Of a stretch of DNA of 8,097 nucleotides, positions 1 through 5,247 are shown piece after piece (the first letter of the stretch is position 1; each line of letters begins with the position of its first letter). Made by a program: the position numbers and the translations under genes. The notes beneath the pieces are model-generated. The model was not told the DNA's origin. It did not search any database and was given only the letters and a program-made list of their open reading frames with translations. The DNA comes from Firmicutes bacterium UBA6648 (GTDB lineage Bacteria; Bacillota; Clostridia; Peptostreptococcales; Anaerovoracaceae), in contig DKLE01000258.1 in NCBI GenBank assembly GCA_002455605.1, forward strand, positions 1 through 8,097. The letters are read 5' to 3'.

Positions 1-484
1 ATCCGTTTCCGTGATTGATTTTGACCGTATAGCCCAGGCGGTCATCCTGATAAGTTTCCACTATTGTTCCAGCAGCCGCAGCCTGAACTCTTGAGTCAAG
101 CAGAGCGGCGATATCCACACCGTTATGAACCATGTATTGATTTAGGGTTTTCGAATAAATTGGCATTTCTGTGGAATACTTTAATGTTATAAGGCCATCT
201 ACCGGTTTAACCCAGGCTGAAGCATTGGAAGAATTACTGTTCTCTTTCTGAACATTGGATTGCGGATTATCCTTGCTGTCTACAGTAGGAACCTGTTTTG
301 TTACACTTTTATCCTGTGATCGGTCATTTTGAGAAATATTCATGTTATTGTTATCTGATAAATTAATTTTGTCCAAACTTGATTTTACTGTAAAAACTGA
401 AGCAAGGGCAACAACGCTGAAACAAAGTACCAGAGCGATGGCAGCTCGGTCAATCGGCTTTTTCTCTTTTATATTATGTCGCAT
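1..484 (-). CDS. SpoIIQ-like membrane-anchored M23 family protein, 3' end outside window
   Basis: 161 codons are visible on the minus strand from an ATG at 484 and the frame is still open at the window edge. The product starts with a short charged cytoplasmic tail (about residues 1-13) and one membrane segment (about 14-33). A low-complexity Ser/Asn/Gln/Lys linker (about 40-90) follows, and then the first part of an M23 (LytM/lysostaphin-type) domain. The motif HNGVD (His120, Asp124) supplies the usual first two zinc ligands, and GYTVKINHGNG (151-161) is the strand typical of this fold; the later HxH ligand lies outside the window. This layout fits SpoIIQ, the forespore-membrane protein that binds SpoIIIAH during engulfment, and the upstream promoter resembles a sigma-F/G site. 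The His/Asp pair suggests metal binding is kept, unlike in Bacillus subtilis SpoIIQ. M23 membership is firm; the SpoIIQ role is inferred. A general M23 endopeptidase is the alternative. Confidence 0.85.
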   Translation of the reverse strand, partial: MRHNIKEKKPIDRAAIALVLCFSVVALASVFTVKSSLDKINLSDNNNMNISQNDRSQDKSVTKQVPTVDSKDNPQSNVQKENSNSSNASAWVKPVDGLITLKYSTEMPIYSKTLNQYMVHNGVDIAALLDSRVQAAAAGTIVETYQDDRLGYTVKINHGNG

Positions 485-490
485 AATTTA

Positions 491-498
491 CACCTCCT
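491..498 (-). promoter_or_regulatory. ribosome binding site of the M23 gene
   Basis: On the minus strand this reads AGGAGGTG, a near-perfect anti-Shine-Dalgarno match, six bases before the ATG at 484. It fixes the start of the M23 gene. Confidence 0.85.
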
Positions 499-503
499 TA
501 TTG

Positions 504-532
504 TATTATTGCCTTATTGCAGTTTTTCATAC
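504..532 (-). promoter_or_regulatory. possible sigma-F/sigma-G (forespore) promoter of the M23 gene
   Basis: On the minus strand, GGCAATAATA (504-513) matches every fixed position of the sigma-F -10 consensus GGnnAnAnTR. A GTATG box (528-532) lies 14 bases upstream and matches four of five -35 positions (GYATA for sigma-F; it fits GHATR of sigma-G fully). The spacing is a base or two shorter than usual. A forespore promoter would agree with a SpoIIQ identity, which in Bacillus is sigma-F dependent. Confidence 0.5.
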
Positions 533-545
533 TTTGTAGTATAAT
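517..545 (+). promoter_or_regulatory. sigma-A promoter of the aminotransferase-acyltransferase operon
   Basis: TTGCAG (517-522) and a perfect TATAAT (540-545) are separated by exactly 17 bases, so transcription would start near 552, about 26 bases before the aminotransferase ATG. It overlaps the divergent forespore-type promoter, so the two could compete for polymerase. Confidence 0.7.
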
Positions 546-577
546 GTTTTGTAATTTTATATGAGTGAGGTGGATAT

Positions 578-1822
578 ATGAAAGAATTTATAATGGCGCA
601 GCAAAATGGAAGGAACATTCCATCGGAAGATAAAATTTTTGGCATTAGCAGGTTAGCTAATGAAATGATAGAAAAAAAAGGAAAGGATGCAGTTACCAAT
701 GCAACTATCGGAGCACTTCTGGATGATGACGGAAAACTGGTCGTATTATCTTCGGTGGTGGAAGTTTTAAGAAATTTAACACCGGAAGATTATGCAGAAT
801 ACGCCCCAATCGGCGGCACTGCAGATTTTAAAAAATCAATAAAAAAAGCAGCCTTTGGAAAGTATATGCCCAACTGTTTCACAGAAGCAGTAGCTACACC
901 GGGAGGAACCGGTGCAATCAGAAATACCATAGCCAATTATTCCAAGATCGGTGATCAAGTATTAACTTCAGATTGGTTCTGGGCGACTTACAGCTCGATT
1001 GCAGGAGAGATAGGAAGATCGGTTACTACCTATAGCCTATTTGATGAAGCTGGGAATTTTAACATAACAGCATTTGAGCGCAAAGTTGATGAACTTCTTT
1101 CCGTACAAGAAAGCCTTGTTATAATCATAAACACACCAGCTCATAATCCCACCGGATATTCTTTAACCCTTCAAGATTGGGACAACCTGATAAATACCGT
1201 GAAAACTGCTGCAGGGGAAGACAAAAAAGTTACACTTTTTGTAGATGTAGCGTATATTGATTTTGCCGGCGATCCCGATAAATATAGAGCGTTCTTGCCT
1301 AAATTAGAGAATTTACAGGCAAACATACTGCCTATAATCGGATATAGCTCCTCTAAAACTTTTACTTTATACGGGATGAGATGCGGAGCTATGATATGCA
1401 TGACTCCTATAAAGGAAATCGCCGAAGAATTTGTTCGAGTCTGTCAGTTCTCGGCCAGAGCTTCTTGGTCTAACTGTACAAGGGCATCTATGGTGGTTTT
1501 ATCCAAGATATATGAGGACAATACTCTTCTGGAAAAGGTAAATGAGGAAAGAAAGCATTACTGTGATTTACTGTTAAAAAGAGGAAAAGCTTTTGAAGAG
1601 GAAGCGTCTAAAGTAGGTCTGAAGATTGTTCCTTTTGATGCCGGATTCTTCGCATCAATTCCATGCGCCGATCCGGATGGAGCCAGTAAAATGCTCCAGG
1701 AAGAAGGCATATTTTTAGTACCGCTGGCAAAGGGCCTTAGAGTATCAGTTGCATCCATTCCCGAAGAAAAATGCAGGATGTTGCCTGGAAAAATATTATC
1801 CGTTTTAAATTCAATGAAATAG
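578..1822 (+). CDS. PLP-dependent aminotransferase, aspartate/aromatic amino acid type (fold type I)
   Basis: The 414-residue product moves an amino group between an amino acid and a 2-oxo acid in the cytoplasm using pyridoxal phosphate. The class I/II landmarks are in order: a Gly-rich PGGTGA near 109-113 for the cofactor phosphate, HNPTG at 189-193 (Asn190), Asp223 in FVDVAY for the pyridine nitrogen, Lys260 in SSSKTFTLYGMRCG as the Schiff-base lysine with Arg268 after it, and Arg388 in GLRVSVAS for the substrate carboxylate. The SxSKxFxLYxxRxG spacing resembles AspC/TyrB enzymes (COG1448) more than the HisC or PatB groups. The start at 578 follows a GAGGTGG site by four bases; Met6 (593) is an alternative start. 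The acyltransferase gene follows 10 bases after the stop, so the two are probably co-transcribed. The exact substrate cannot be read from the sequence. Confidence 0.9.
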   Translation: MKEFIMAQQNGRNIPSEDKIFGISRLANEMIEKKGKDAVTNATIGALLDDDGKLVVLSSVVEVLRNLTPEDYAEYAPIGGTADFKKSIKKAAFGKYMPNCFTEAVATPGGTGAIRNTIANYSKIGDQVLTSDWFWATYSSIAGEIGRSVTTYSLFDEAGNFNITAFERKVDELLSVQESLVIIINTPAHNPTGYSLTLQDWDNLINTVKTAAGEDKKVTLFVDVAYIDFAGDPDKYRAFLPKLENLQANILPIIGYSSSKTFTLYGMRCGAMICMTPIKEIAEEFVRVCQFSARASWSNCTRASMVVLSKIYEDNTLLEKVNEERKHYCDLLLKRGKAFEEEASKVGLKIVPFDAGFFASIPCADPDGASKMLQEEGIFLVPLAKGLRVSVASIPEEKCRMLPGKILSVLNSMK

Positions 1823-1832
1823 AGGCGAGAAA

Positions 1833-2597
1833 ATGCGTACAATTGTATGGTTTATATATTTTTGGCTGTATTTGATATTCATATATCCAAAACAGCGATA
1901 TTTTGAAAAACGAAGAGCAGAAGGTGTTCCGAAAGAAGAGGATTTGCCGGAAATTAATCAGGTTGTTCAGGATTGGGCCAATCAATTATTAAAACTGGCA
2001 GGAGTGACTTGCCACGTAGAAGGTTTAGAGAATATTCCCAAGGATAGGGCCGTGCTGTTTACCAGCAATCACCAGGGAAACTTTGATATTCCTCTGATGA
2101 TTACTAAATTAGGAACGACAAACCCAATAGTGGCAAAAATCAGTTTAGAGCACTTGCCGTTTATATCCAAATGGATGAAATTATTTGACTGTTTGTTTAT
2201 TGACAGAGGAAATGCAAGACAATCTTTAAATGTCTTTTCAAAGGCTGAAAAAATTATTGAGGAAGGCCGATCCGTGATTATTTTTCCGGAAGGCACAAGA
2301 AGCAGGCAAGATGAGGCAGGAGAATTTAAAGAGGGAGCTTTTAAAATTGCAACAAAAACAGGTGTACCTGTAGTACCGGTGGCTATCAACGGTTCCTATA
2401 AAGTAATGGAAGCCAATGGGTTTTGGATTCGTCCTGCGGAAGTTAAAATAACTGTTCTGCCGGCCATTGAAACTGCTTCACTGTCCAAAGAAGAAATGAA
2501 ACATTTAGGGCTCAGAGTCAGAACTATGATTATGGAGTGCAATAACAAGCAGAATCATGTAGAGGACAAGGAAGAAATAGCCGCAAGTGCCATATAG
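1833..2597 (+). CDS. plsC: 1-acyl-sn-glycerol-3-phosphate acyltransferase (PlsC family)
   Basis: The 254-residue membrane-associated enzyme would transfer an acyl chain to the sn-2 position of lysophosphatidic acid, giving phosphatidic acid for membrane lipid synthesis. A hydrophobic N-terminal segment (about 3-19, rich in Trp/Tyr/Ile) probably anchors it. The four PlsC blocks are all present: NHQGNFD with the catalytic His80 and Asp85 (HX4D), FIDRGN (122-127), FPEGTRS (151-157) which binds the glycerol phosphate, and VPVVPVAI (178-185). The length is normal for the family. The start follows an AGGCGAG site and lies 10 bases after the aminotransferase stop; a terminator comes right after the gene, so it ends the operon. 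The last 20 residues are a charged tail. Family assignment is firm; the preferred acyl acceptor is assumed from the family. Confidence 0.92.
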   Translation: MRTIVWFIYFWLYLIFIYPKQRYFEKRRAEGVPKEEDLPEINQVVQDWANQLLKLAGVTCHVEGLENIPKDRAVLFTSNHQGNFDIPLMITKLGTTNPIVAKISLEHLPFISKWMKLFDCLFIDRGNARQSLNVFSKAEKIIEEGRSVIIFPEGTRSRQDEAGEFKEGAFKIATKTGVPVVPVAINGSYKVMEANGFWIRPAEVKITVLPAIETASLSKEEMKHLGLRVRTMIMECNNKQNHVEDKEEIAASAI

Positions 2598-2607
2598 CGT
2601 GTAAACG

Positions 2608-2645
2608 AAATCCTTTAGGAGGTAAAACTGCTAAAGGATTTTTTT
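2608..2645 (+). terminator. intrinsic terminator of the aminotransferase-acyltransferase operon
   Basis: An 11-base-pair perfect stem (AAATCCTTTAG at 2608-2618 with its complement at 2631-2641), a 12-base loop and a run of seven T (2639-2645) start 10 bases after the plsC stop. Confidence 0.92.
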
Positions 2646-2678
2646 ATAAAATAAATCACAAAAGAATCTATTTAAGAC

Positions 2679-2707
2679 TTGAAAATAAATCCTTTTTTTG
2701 ATAAAAT
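2679..2707 (+). promoter_or_regulatory. sigma-A promoter of the tRNA-Gly gene
   Basis: TTGAAA (2679-2684) and TAAAAT (2702-2707) are 17 bases apart and 28 bases before the tRNA. Each box differs from consensus by one or two bases. An 8-base perfect inverted repeat (GACTTGAA at 2676-2683, TTCAAGTC at 2710-2717) brackets the promoter. Confidence 0.7.
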
Positions 2708-2734
2708 AATTCAAGTCAGCAAACAGTTAAATAT

Positions 2735-2809
2735 GCGGAAGTGGCTCAGGGGTAGAGCATCGCCTTGCCAAGGCGAGGGTCGCGAGTTCGAATCTCGTCT
2801 TCCGCTCCA
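2735..2809 (+). tRNA. tRNA-Gly (anticodon GCC)
   Basis: A 75-base cloverleaf with encoded CCA. The acceptor stem GCGGAAG (2735-2741) pairs fully with CTTCCGC (2799-2805), followed by discriminator T and CCA (2807-2809). The D-arm GCTC/GAGC, the anticodon stem TCGCC/GGCGA around loop TTGCCAA with anticodon GCC (2767-2769), and the T-arm with the TTCGAAT loop are all intact. It reads GGC and GGU codons. It stands alone between its own promoter and terminator. Confidence 0.97.
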
Positions 2810-2848
2810 AAAAAAGACGTAGCTTCTTCAGGAGACTATGTCTTTTTT
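2810..2848 (+). terminator. intrinsic terminator after tRNA-Gly
   Basis: GACGTAG (2816-2822) pairs with CTATGTC (2836-2842) with one G-T pair. An A-run (2810-2815) and a T-run (2843-2848) extend the stem and give the U-tract; the loop is 13 bases. It begins directly after the tRNA CCA end and lies only 29 bases before the next coding start. Confidence 0.85.
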
Positions 2849-2877
2849 ATATCCGTAAGAATGAGGAGGAGACTTAG

Positions 2878-3342
2878 ATGAAATATGTGTGTACATTAAT
2901 TGCTGTAAAAAATATAGAAGAATCAAAGAAATTTTATCACGATTTATTAGACCAGGAAGTCGTGGAAGATTTGGGAGCAAATGTTACATTAACAGGGGGC
3001 TTTGCATTACAGACAGCAGAAAGCTGGCAAGAATTTATTCACAAGAAGTCCGACGAAGTTTCCTATGGAAATAATGCTGCAGAACTATATTTTGAAGAAG
3101 ATGACATAGATACCTTTATAACCAAGCTGAACAGATTTGAAGTCCAATATGTTCATCCTCTTAAAGAACATTCGTGGGGGCAGAGAGTTGTCCGTTTCTA
3201 TGATTTGGATAAACACATTATTGAAGTTGGAGAAAATATGTCAGTTGTTGTGAAAAGATTTATGGATAGTGGTCTGACTGTTGAGCAAACTGCTAGTCGT
3301 ATGGAGGTTTCCGTAGATTACGTGAATTCGTTATGCGTGTAA
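2878..3342 (+). CDS. VOC (glyoxalase/bleomycin-resistance fold) protein with HTH-like C-terminal tail
   Basis: The 154-residue protein has a vicinal-oxygen-chelate fold over about residues 1-120: a first beta-alpha module (VCTLIAVKNIEESKKFYHDLL) and a second one ending in GQRVVRFYDLDKHIIEVGE, whose Glu116 is at the usual C-terminal metal-ligand position. The N-terminal strand has Cys5 where many VOC enzymes have the first His ligand, so metal binding is uncertain. Residues about 128-152 (GLTVEQTASRMEVSVDYVNS) look like a short helix-turn-helix of the kind found in sigma region 4 or at the ends of other clostridial proteins. The start follows an AGGAGGA site by seven bases. No promoter fits in the 29 bases after the tRNA terminator, so expression may depend on read-through. 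The substrate is unknown; VOC proteins include lyases, dioxygenases and antibiotic-binding proteins. Confidence 0.85.
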   Translation: MKYVCTLIAVKNIEESKKFYHDLLDQEVVEDLGANVTLTGGFALQTAESWQEFIHKKSDEVSYGNNAAELYFEEDDIDTFITKLNRFEVQYVHPLKEHSWGQRVVRFYDLDKHIIEVGENMSVVVKRFMDSGLTVEQTASRMEVSVDYVNSLCV

Positions 3343-3402
3343 GCGGATATAATTCGTAAAGAGCCATAAAAGCTTTTCTATACTATTATTCCATGATTCT
3401 AA

Positions 3403-3444
3403 GGCTGAAAAAGATGCAATGCTGTTTTTTTCAGTCTGTTTTTT
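3403..3444 (+). terminator. intrinsic terminator after the VOC gene
   Basis: GGCTGAAAAA (3403-3412) pairs with TTTTTCAGTC (3427-3436) over 10 positions with one G-T pair, a 14-base loop, and TGTTTTTT directly after. It sits 60 bases past the VOC stop. The stretch 3343-3402 holds nothing else I can recognise. Confidence 0.75.
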
Positions 3445-3445
3445 A

Positions 3446-3454
3446 TGTTATAAT
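3446..3454 (+). promoter_or_regulatory. extended -10 promoter for the broken VOC gene and the DUF1905 gene
   Basis: TGTTATAAT is a full extended -10 element (TGnTATAAT). No good -35 box is present; the sequence 17 bases upstream is T-rich and part of the preceding terminator. It lies about 80 bases before the ATG at 3534. Confidence 0.55.
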
Positions 3455-3533
3455 GAATAAAAATAATGGGCACGATAAGCAAAAACTAATTTAGACAGAG
3501 GATTGGTTTGGTATTATAGGGAGGTGAATAAAA

Positions 3534-3835
3534 ATGACAGTTGGTGTGGAAATAGATTTTATTGTGGAGGACAGTCTTGCAGCATTAAATTTATATGAAC
3601 GAATCTTTGATATAGAGTGCATAGAAGTTACCGACTTTCCCTTCACCAGGCTGCTTTGGATGCAGGGTGTATGGAAATACAACCGGTTACTGAAATGAAG
3701 GACTATGGGGTGATCAATTCCATGTTCATTGATCCATTTGGTTATCAGTGGATGCTTCATCAGATTGAGAGAGAAGTAAGCTTTGAGGAACGTATCCAGT
3801 TATGGGAGAAGCCTCAGGAGACAGAATATGAATAA
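3534..3835 (+). pseudogene. VOC-family gene broken by internal deletion and frameshift
   Basis: A good ribosome site (GGGAGGTG, 3518-3525) leads to an ATG at 3534, and the first 36 or so codons read as the start of a VOC protein (VEIDFIVEDSLAALNLYERIFDIECIEV). From about 3640 this frame turns to unrelated sequence and stops at 3696-3698. The second half of a VOC protein continues in another frame from about 3641 to the TAA at 3833-3835 (HQAALDAGCMEIQPV, then INSMFIDPFGYQWMLHQI). The halves join where roughly 45-60 residues of the usual 130-150 residue protein are absent, so the simplest reading is an internal deletion whose length is not a multiple of three. The intact promoter-like element and ribosome site suggest recent loss. 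The 54-residue frame-one product would lack half the fold. Confidence 0.8.
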
Positions 3836-4469
3836 GAGTCATGAGTTCGATGCAGTAATTATTAAAGAGCCTTATCATAATGGGGCTTATGTGGAAATTC
3901 CTTTTGATGTCAAGGCAGAATTCGGAAAGAACCGAGTCCTGGTTCATGCTTCATTTGACGGCGAACCGTATGATGGACAAGTGGTGAAAATGGGAACCCC
4001 TTGCCACATTCTGGGAGTGCGTAAGAGCATCCGGGAAAAAATCCGTAAGCAACCAGGGGATATGGTACATGTGACTCTCACCGAGCGTATACCTGAAGTA
4101 CCGAGGATCACTACGGTAGACGCTTATATAGCAGAGTACAATGGAGATATTCAGGAAAGGATGAAAAAGCTGCGGAAACTTATTCTTGATTGTTCGCCGG
4201 ATATTACCGAAAAAATTTCATGGGGAATGCCTACCTTTGTACTTAGAGGGAATCTGGTGCATTTTTCGGCGCAAAAGCGGCATATTGGGTTTCATCCTGC
4301 TCCCAGCGCAATTGAAGCCTTTACTTCTCGTTTGTCAGGATATAAGTATTCCAAAGGAACAGTGCAATTTCCCAATGATAAGCCTATACCCTATGACCTG
4401 GTTCGCGAGATGGTGCAGTTTCGTGTGCTTGAAAACACGGCGAAAGGGAAAAGGACTGAAGTCTTGTAG
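3828..4469 (+). CDS. DUF1905-DUF1801 two-domain protein
   Basis: The 213-residue cytoplasmic protein starts with a DUF1905 beta-barrel (about 5-88; EFDAVIIKEPYHNGAYVEIPFDV, then HILGVRKSIREKI and GDMVHVTL). A DUF1801 domain follows (about 96-200; VDAYIAEYNGDIQERMKKLRKLI, ISWGMPTF, HIGFHPAP, and YKYSKGTVQFPNDKPIPYDLV). DUF1801 includes Bacillus subtilis YdhG/Fra, a proposed frataxin-like iron chaperone; DUF1905 is often found with YdeI-like domains. The function of the fusion is unknown. I chose the ATG at 3828 because AGGAG (3815-3819) sits eight bases before it and the domain begins directly after; an upstream in-frame ATG at 3783 would add 15 residues that overlap the broken VOC gene and match no domain. 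The start overlaps the VOC remnant's stop (ATGAATAA), so translation may once have been coupled. Confidence 0.85.
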   Translation: MNKSHEFDAVIIKEPYHNGAYVEIPFDVKAEFGKNRVLVHASFDGEPYDGQVVKMGTPCHILGVRKSIREKIRKQPGDMVHVTLTERIPEVPRITTVDAYIAEYNGDIQERMKKLRKLILDCSPDITEKISWGMPTFVLRGNLVHFSAQKRHIGFHPAPSAIEAFTSRLSGYKYSKGTVQFPNDKPIPYDLVREMVQFRVLENTAKGKRTEVL

Positions 4470-4490
4470 CTTAAGTTTTTTCTTTTATTG

Positions 4491-4519
4491 TTGTTATTAA
4501 TTGTATATTCGTATATTCT
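4491..4519 (+). promoter_or_regulatory. possible sigma-A promoter of the flavin reductase-like gene
   Basis: TTGTTA (4491-4496) and TATTCT (4514-4519) are 17 bases apart, 33 bases before the next ATG. The -10 box is only moderate and the region is A+T-rich, so this is tentative. Confidence 0.4.
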
Positions 4520-4552
4520 AGATACAGTGAAGTTTCAAAGGAAGGTCTTATT

Positions 4553-5089
4553 ATGAAAAAAGAAATTGAGGTATTTGATTATGCCAATGAGATTATGAAA
4601 GCAGTTAAAACAGGCGTTTTGCTGACAACAAAGGCAGATGGCAAAGTGAACGCTATGACTATTTCCTGGGGGACACTGGGAATTGAATGGGCTAAACCTA
4701 TTTTTACTGTTTTTGTGAGAGAAAATCGTTTTACAAAACATCAGCTTGATCTAAATCCTGAATTTACAATCAATATACCATATGGTGCTTTTGATAAAGC
4801 CATATTAGGAGCGTGCGGGACAAAATCCGGCCGTACAGCTGACAAAATCAAAGAACTTAACTTAACACTTGAAACACCCAATAATATTTCTGTGCCTGGG
4901 ATTAAAGAGCTTCCGCTGACCCTTGAGTGCAAGGTCGTGTACAAGCAGAAGCAAGATGAACGGGAAGTGACAGAAGAAAACAAGCATACCTTTTATCCAA
5001 AGGATGTTGACGGGTCCTTCCACGGTGCTAACAGGGATTTTCATACCGCTTATTATGGAGAGATTGTCAGCGCATATATTATAGAATAA
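4553..5089 (+). CDS. flavin reductase-like FMN-binding protein (DIM6/NTAB, flavoredoxin type)
   Basis: The 178-residue protein has the split-barrel FMN-binding fold of the flavin reductase-like family (COG1853). The landmarks are GVLLTTKADGKVNAMTISWG (21-40), where the NAMTISWG turn contacts FMN; VRENRFTKHQL (55-65), with the Arg-rich strand-turn for the flavin phosphate; FTINIP (71-76); and the CGTKSGRTADKI loop (88-99). Such proteins reduce flavins or shuttle electrons through bound FMN in anaerobes; the electron partner cannot be told. The length is normal for flavoredoxin-like members. The start follows AAAGGAAGG by seven bases. A strong terminator lies about 65 bases after the stop, so it is transcribed apart from the encapsulin operon. 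Confidence 0.88.
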   Translation: MKKEIEVFDYANEIMKAVKTGVLLTTKADGKVNAMTISWGTLGIEWAKPIFTVFVRENRFTKHQLDLNPEFTINIPYGAFDKAILGACGTKSGRTADKIKELNLTLETPNNISVPGIKELPLTLECKVVYKQKQDEREVTEENKHTFYPKDVDGSFHGANRDFHTAYYGEIVSAYIIE

Positions 5090-5153
5090 CAATTACTAAA
5101 CTTGAATCAATAGGGAGCGTTATGATTTTCCCTGCTGAATAATAAAGCGTGTT

Positions 5154-5183
5154 GCCCTCTTTTTATAAAAAGAGGGTATTTTT
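5154..5183 (+). terminator. intrinsic terminator after the flavin reductase-like gene
   Basis: CCCTCTTTTT (5155-5164) and its perfect complement AAAAAGAGGG (5167-5176) form the stem with a very short loop, plus a flanking G-T pair, then TATTTTT. The near-symmetric A/T lower part could also work on the minus strand. It isolates the encapsulin operon from upstream transcription. Confidence 0.85.
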
Positions 5184-5192
5184 ATGGGTATT

Positions 5193-5235
5193 TTCTAGAT
5201 TATTACAAATACTAGAATAGAAATAAAATAATCTA
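5193..5235 (+). promoter_or_regulatory. nested inverted repeats in the encapsulin promoter region (possible operator)
   Basis: TAGATTATT (5196-5204) is perfectly inverted as AATAATCTA (5227-5235), ending at the ribosome site. Nested within it, TTCTAG (5193-5198) is inverted as CTAGAA (5212-5217). The region also holds weak -10 boxes (TAGAAT 5213-5218, TAAAAT 5224-5229) but no clear -35 at the right spacing. There is no T-run after the outer repeat, so it is not a terminator. It could bind a dimeric regulator or hide the ribosome site in RNA structure; both are inference, and A+T-rich DNA makes some of this symmetry possible by chance. Confidence 0.4.
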
Positions 5236-5247
5236 AGGAGACTGCCT

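Noticed and set aside
3783..3827. Upstream in-frame ATG that would lengthen the DUF1905-DUF1801 protein by 15 residues
   Set aside because: The extra residues overlap the VOC remnant in another frame, match no domain, and lack a ribosome site, whereas the ATG at 3828 has AGGAG at good spacing.
3617..3835. Stand-alone 72-residue gene
   Set aside because: It has no ribosome site and reads as the second half of a VOC domain; its first residues are out-of-frame sequence, so it is part of the broken gene.
4455..4490. Possible terminator at the end of the DUF1905-DUF1801 gene
   Set aside because: A short AGGAC/GTCTT stem lies within the last codons but is separated from the T-rich stretch by about ten bases, so it is not a convincing terminator.
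5112..5133. Small hairpin (AGGGA/TCCCT) after the flavin reductase-like gene
   Set aside because: Only five base pairs with a long loop and no T-run; the strong terminator just downstream explains the region.
5190..5247. Riboswitch or T-box leader before the encapsulin gene
   Set aside because: The leader is under 60 bases, with no T-box sequence, no anti-terminator pair and no conserved riboswitch core that I can recognise.
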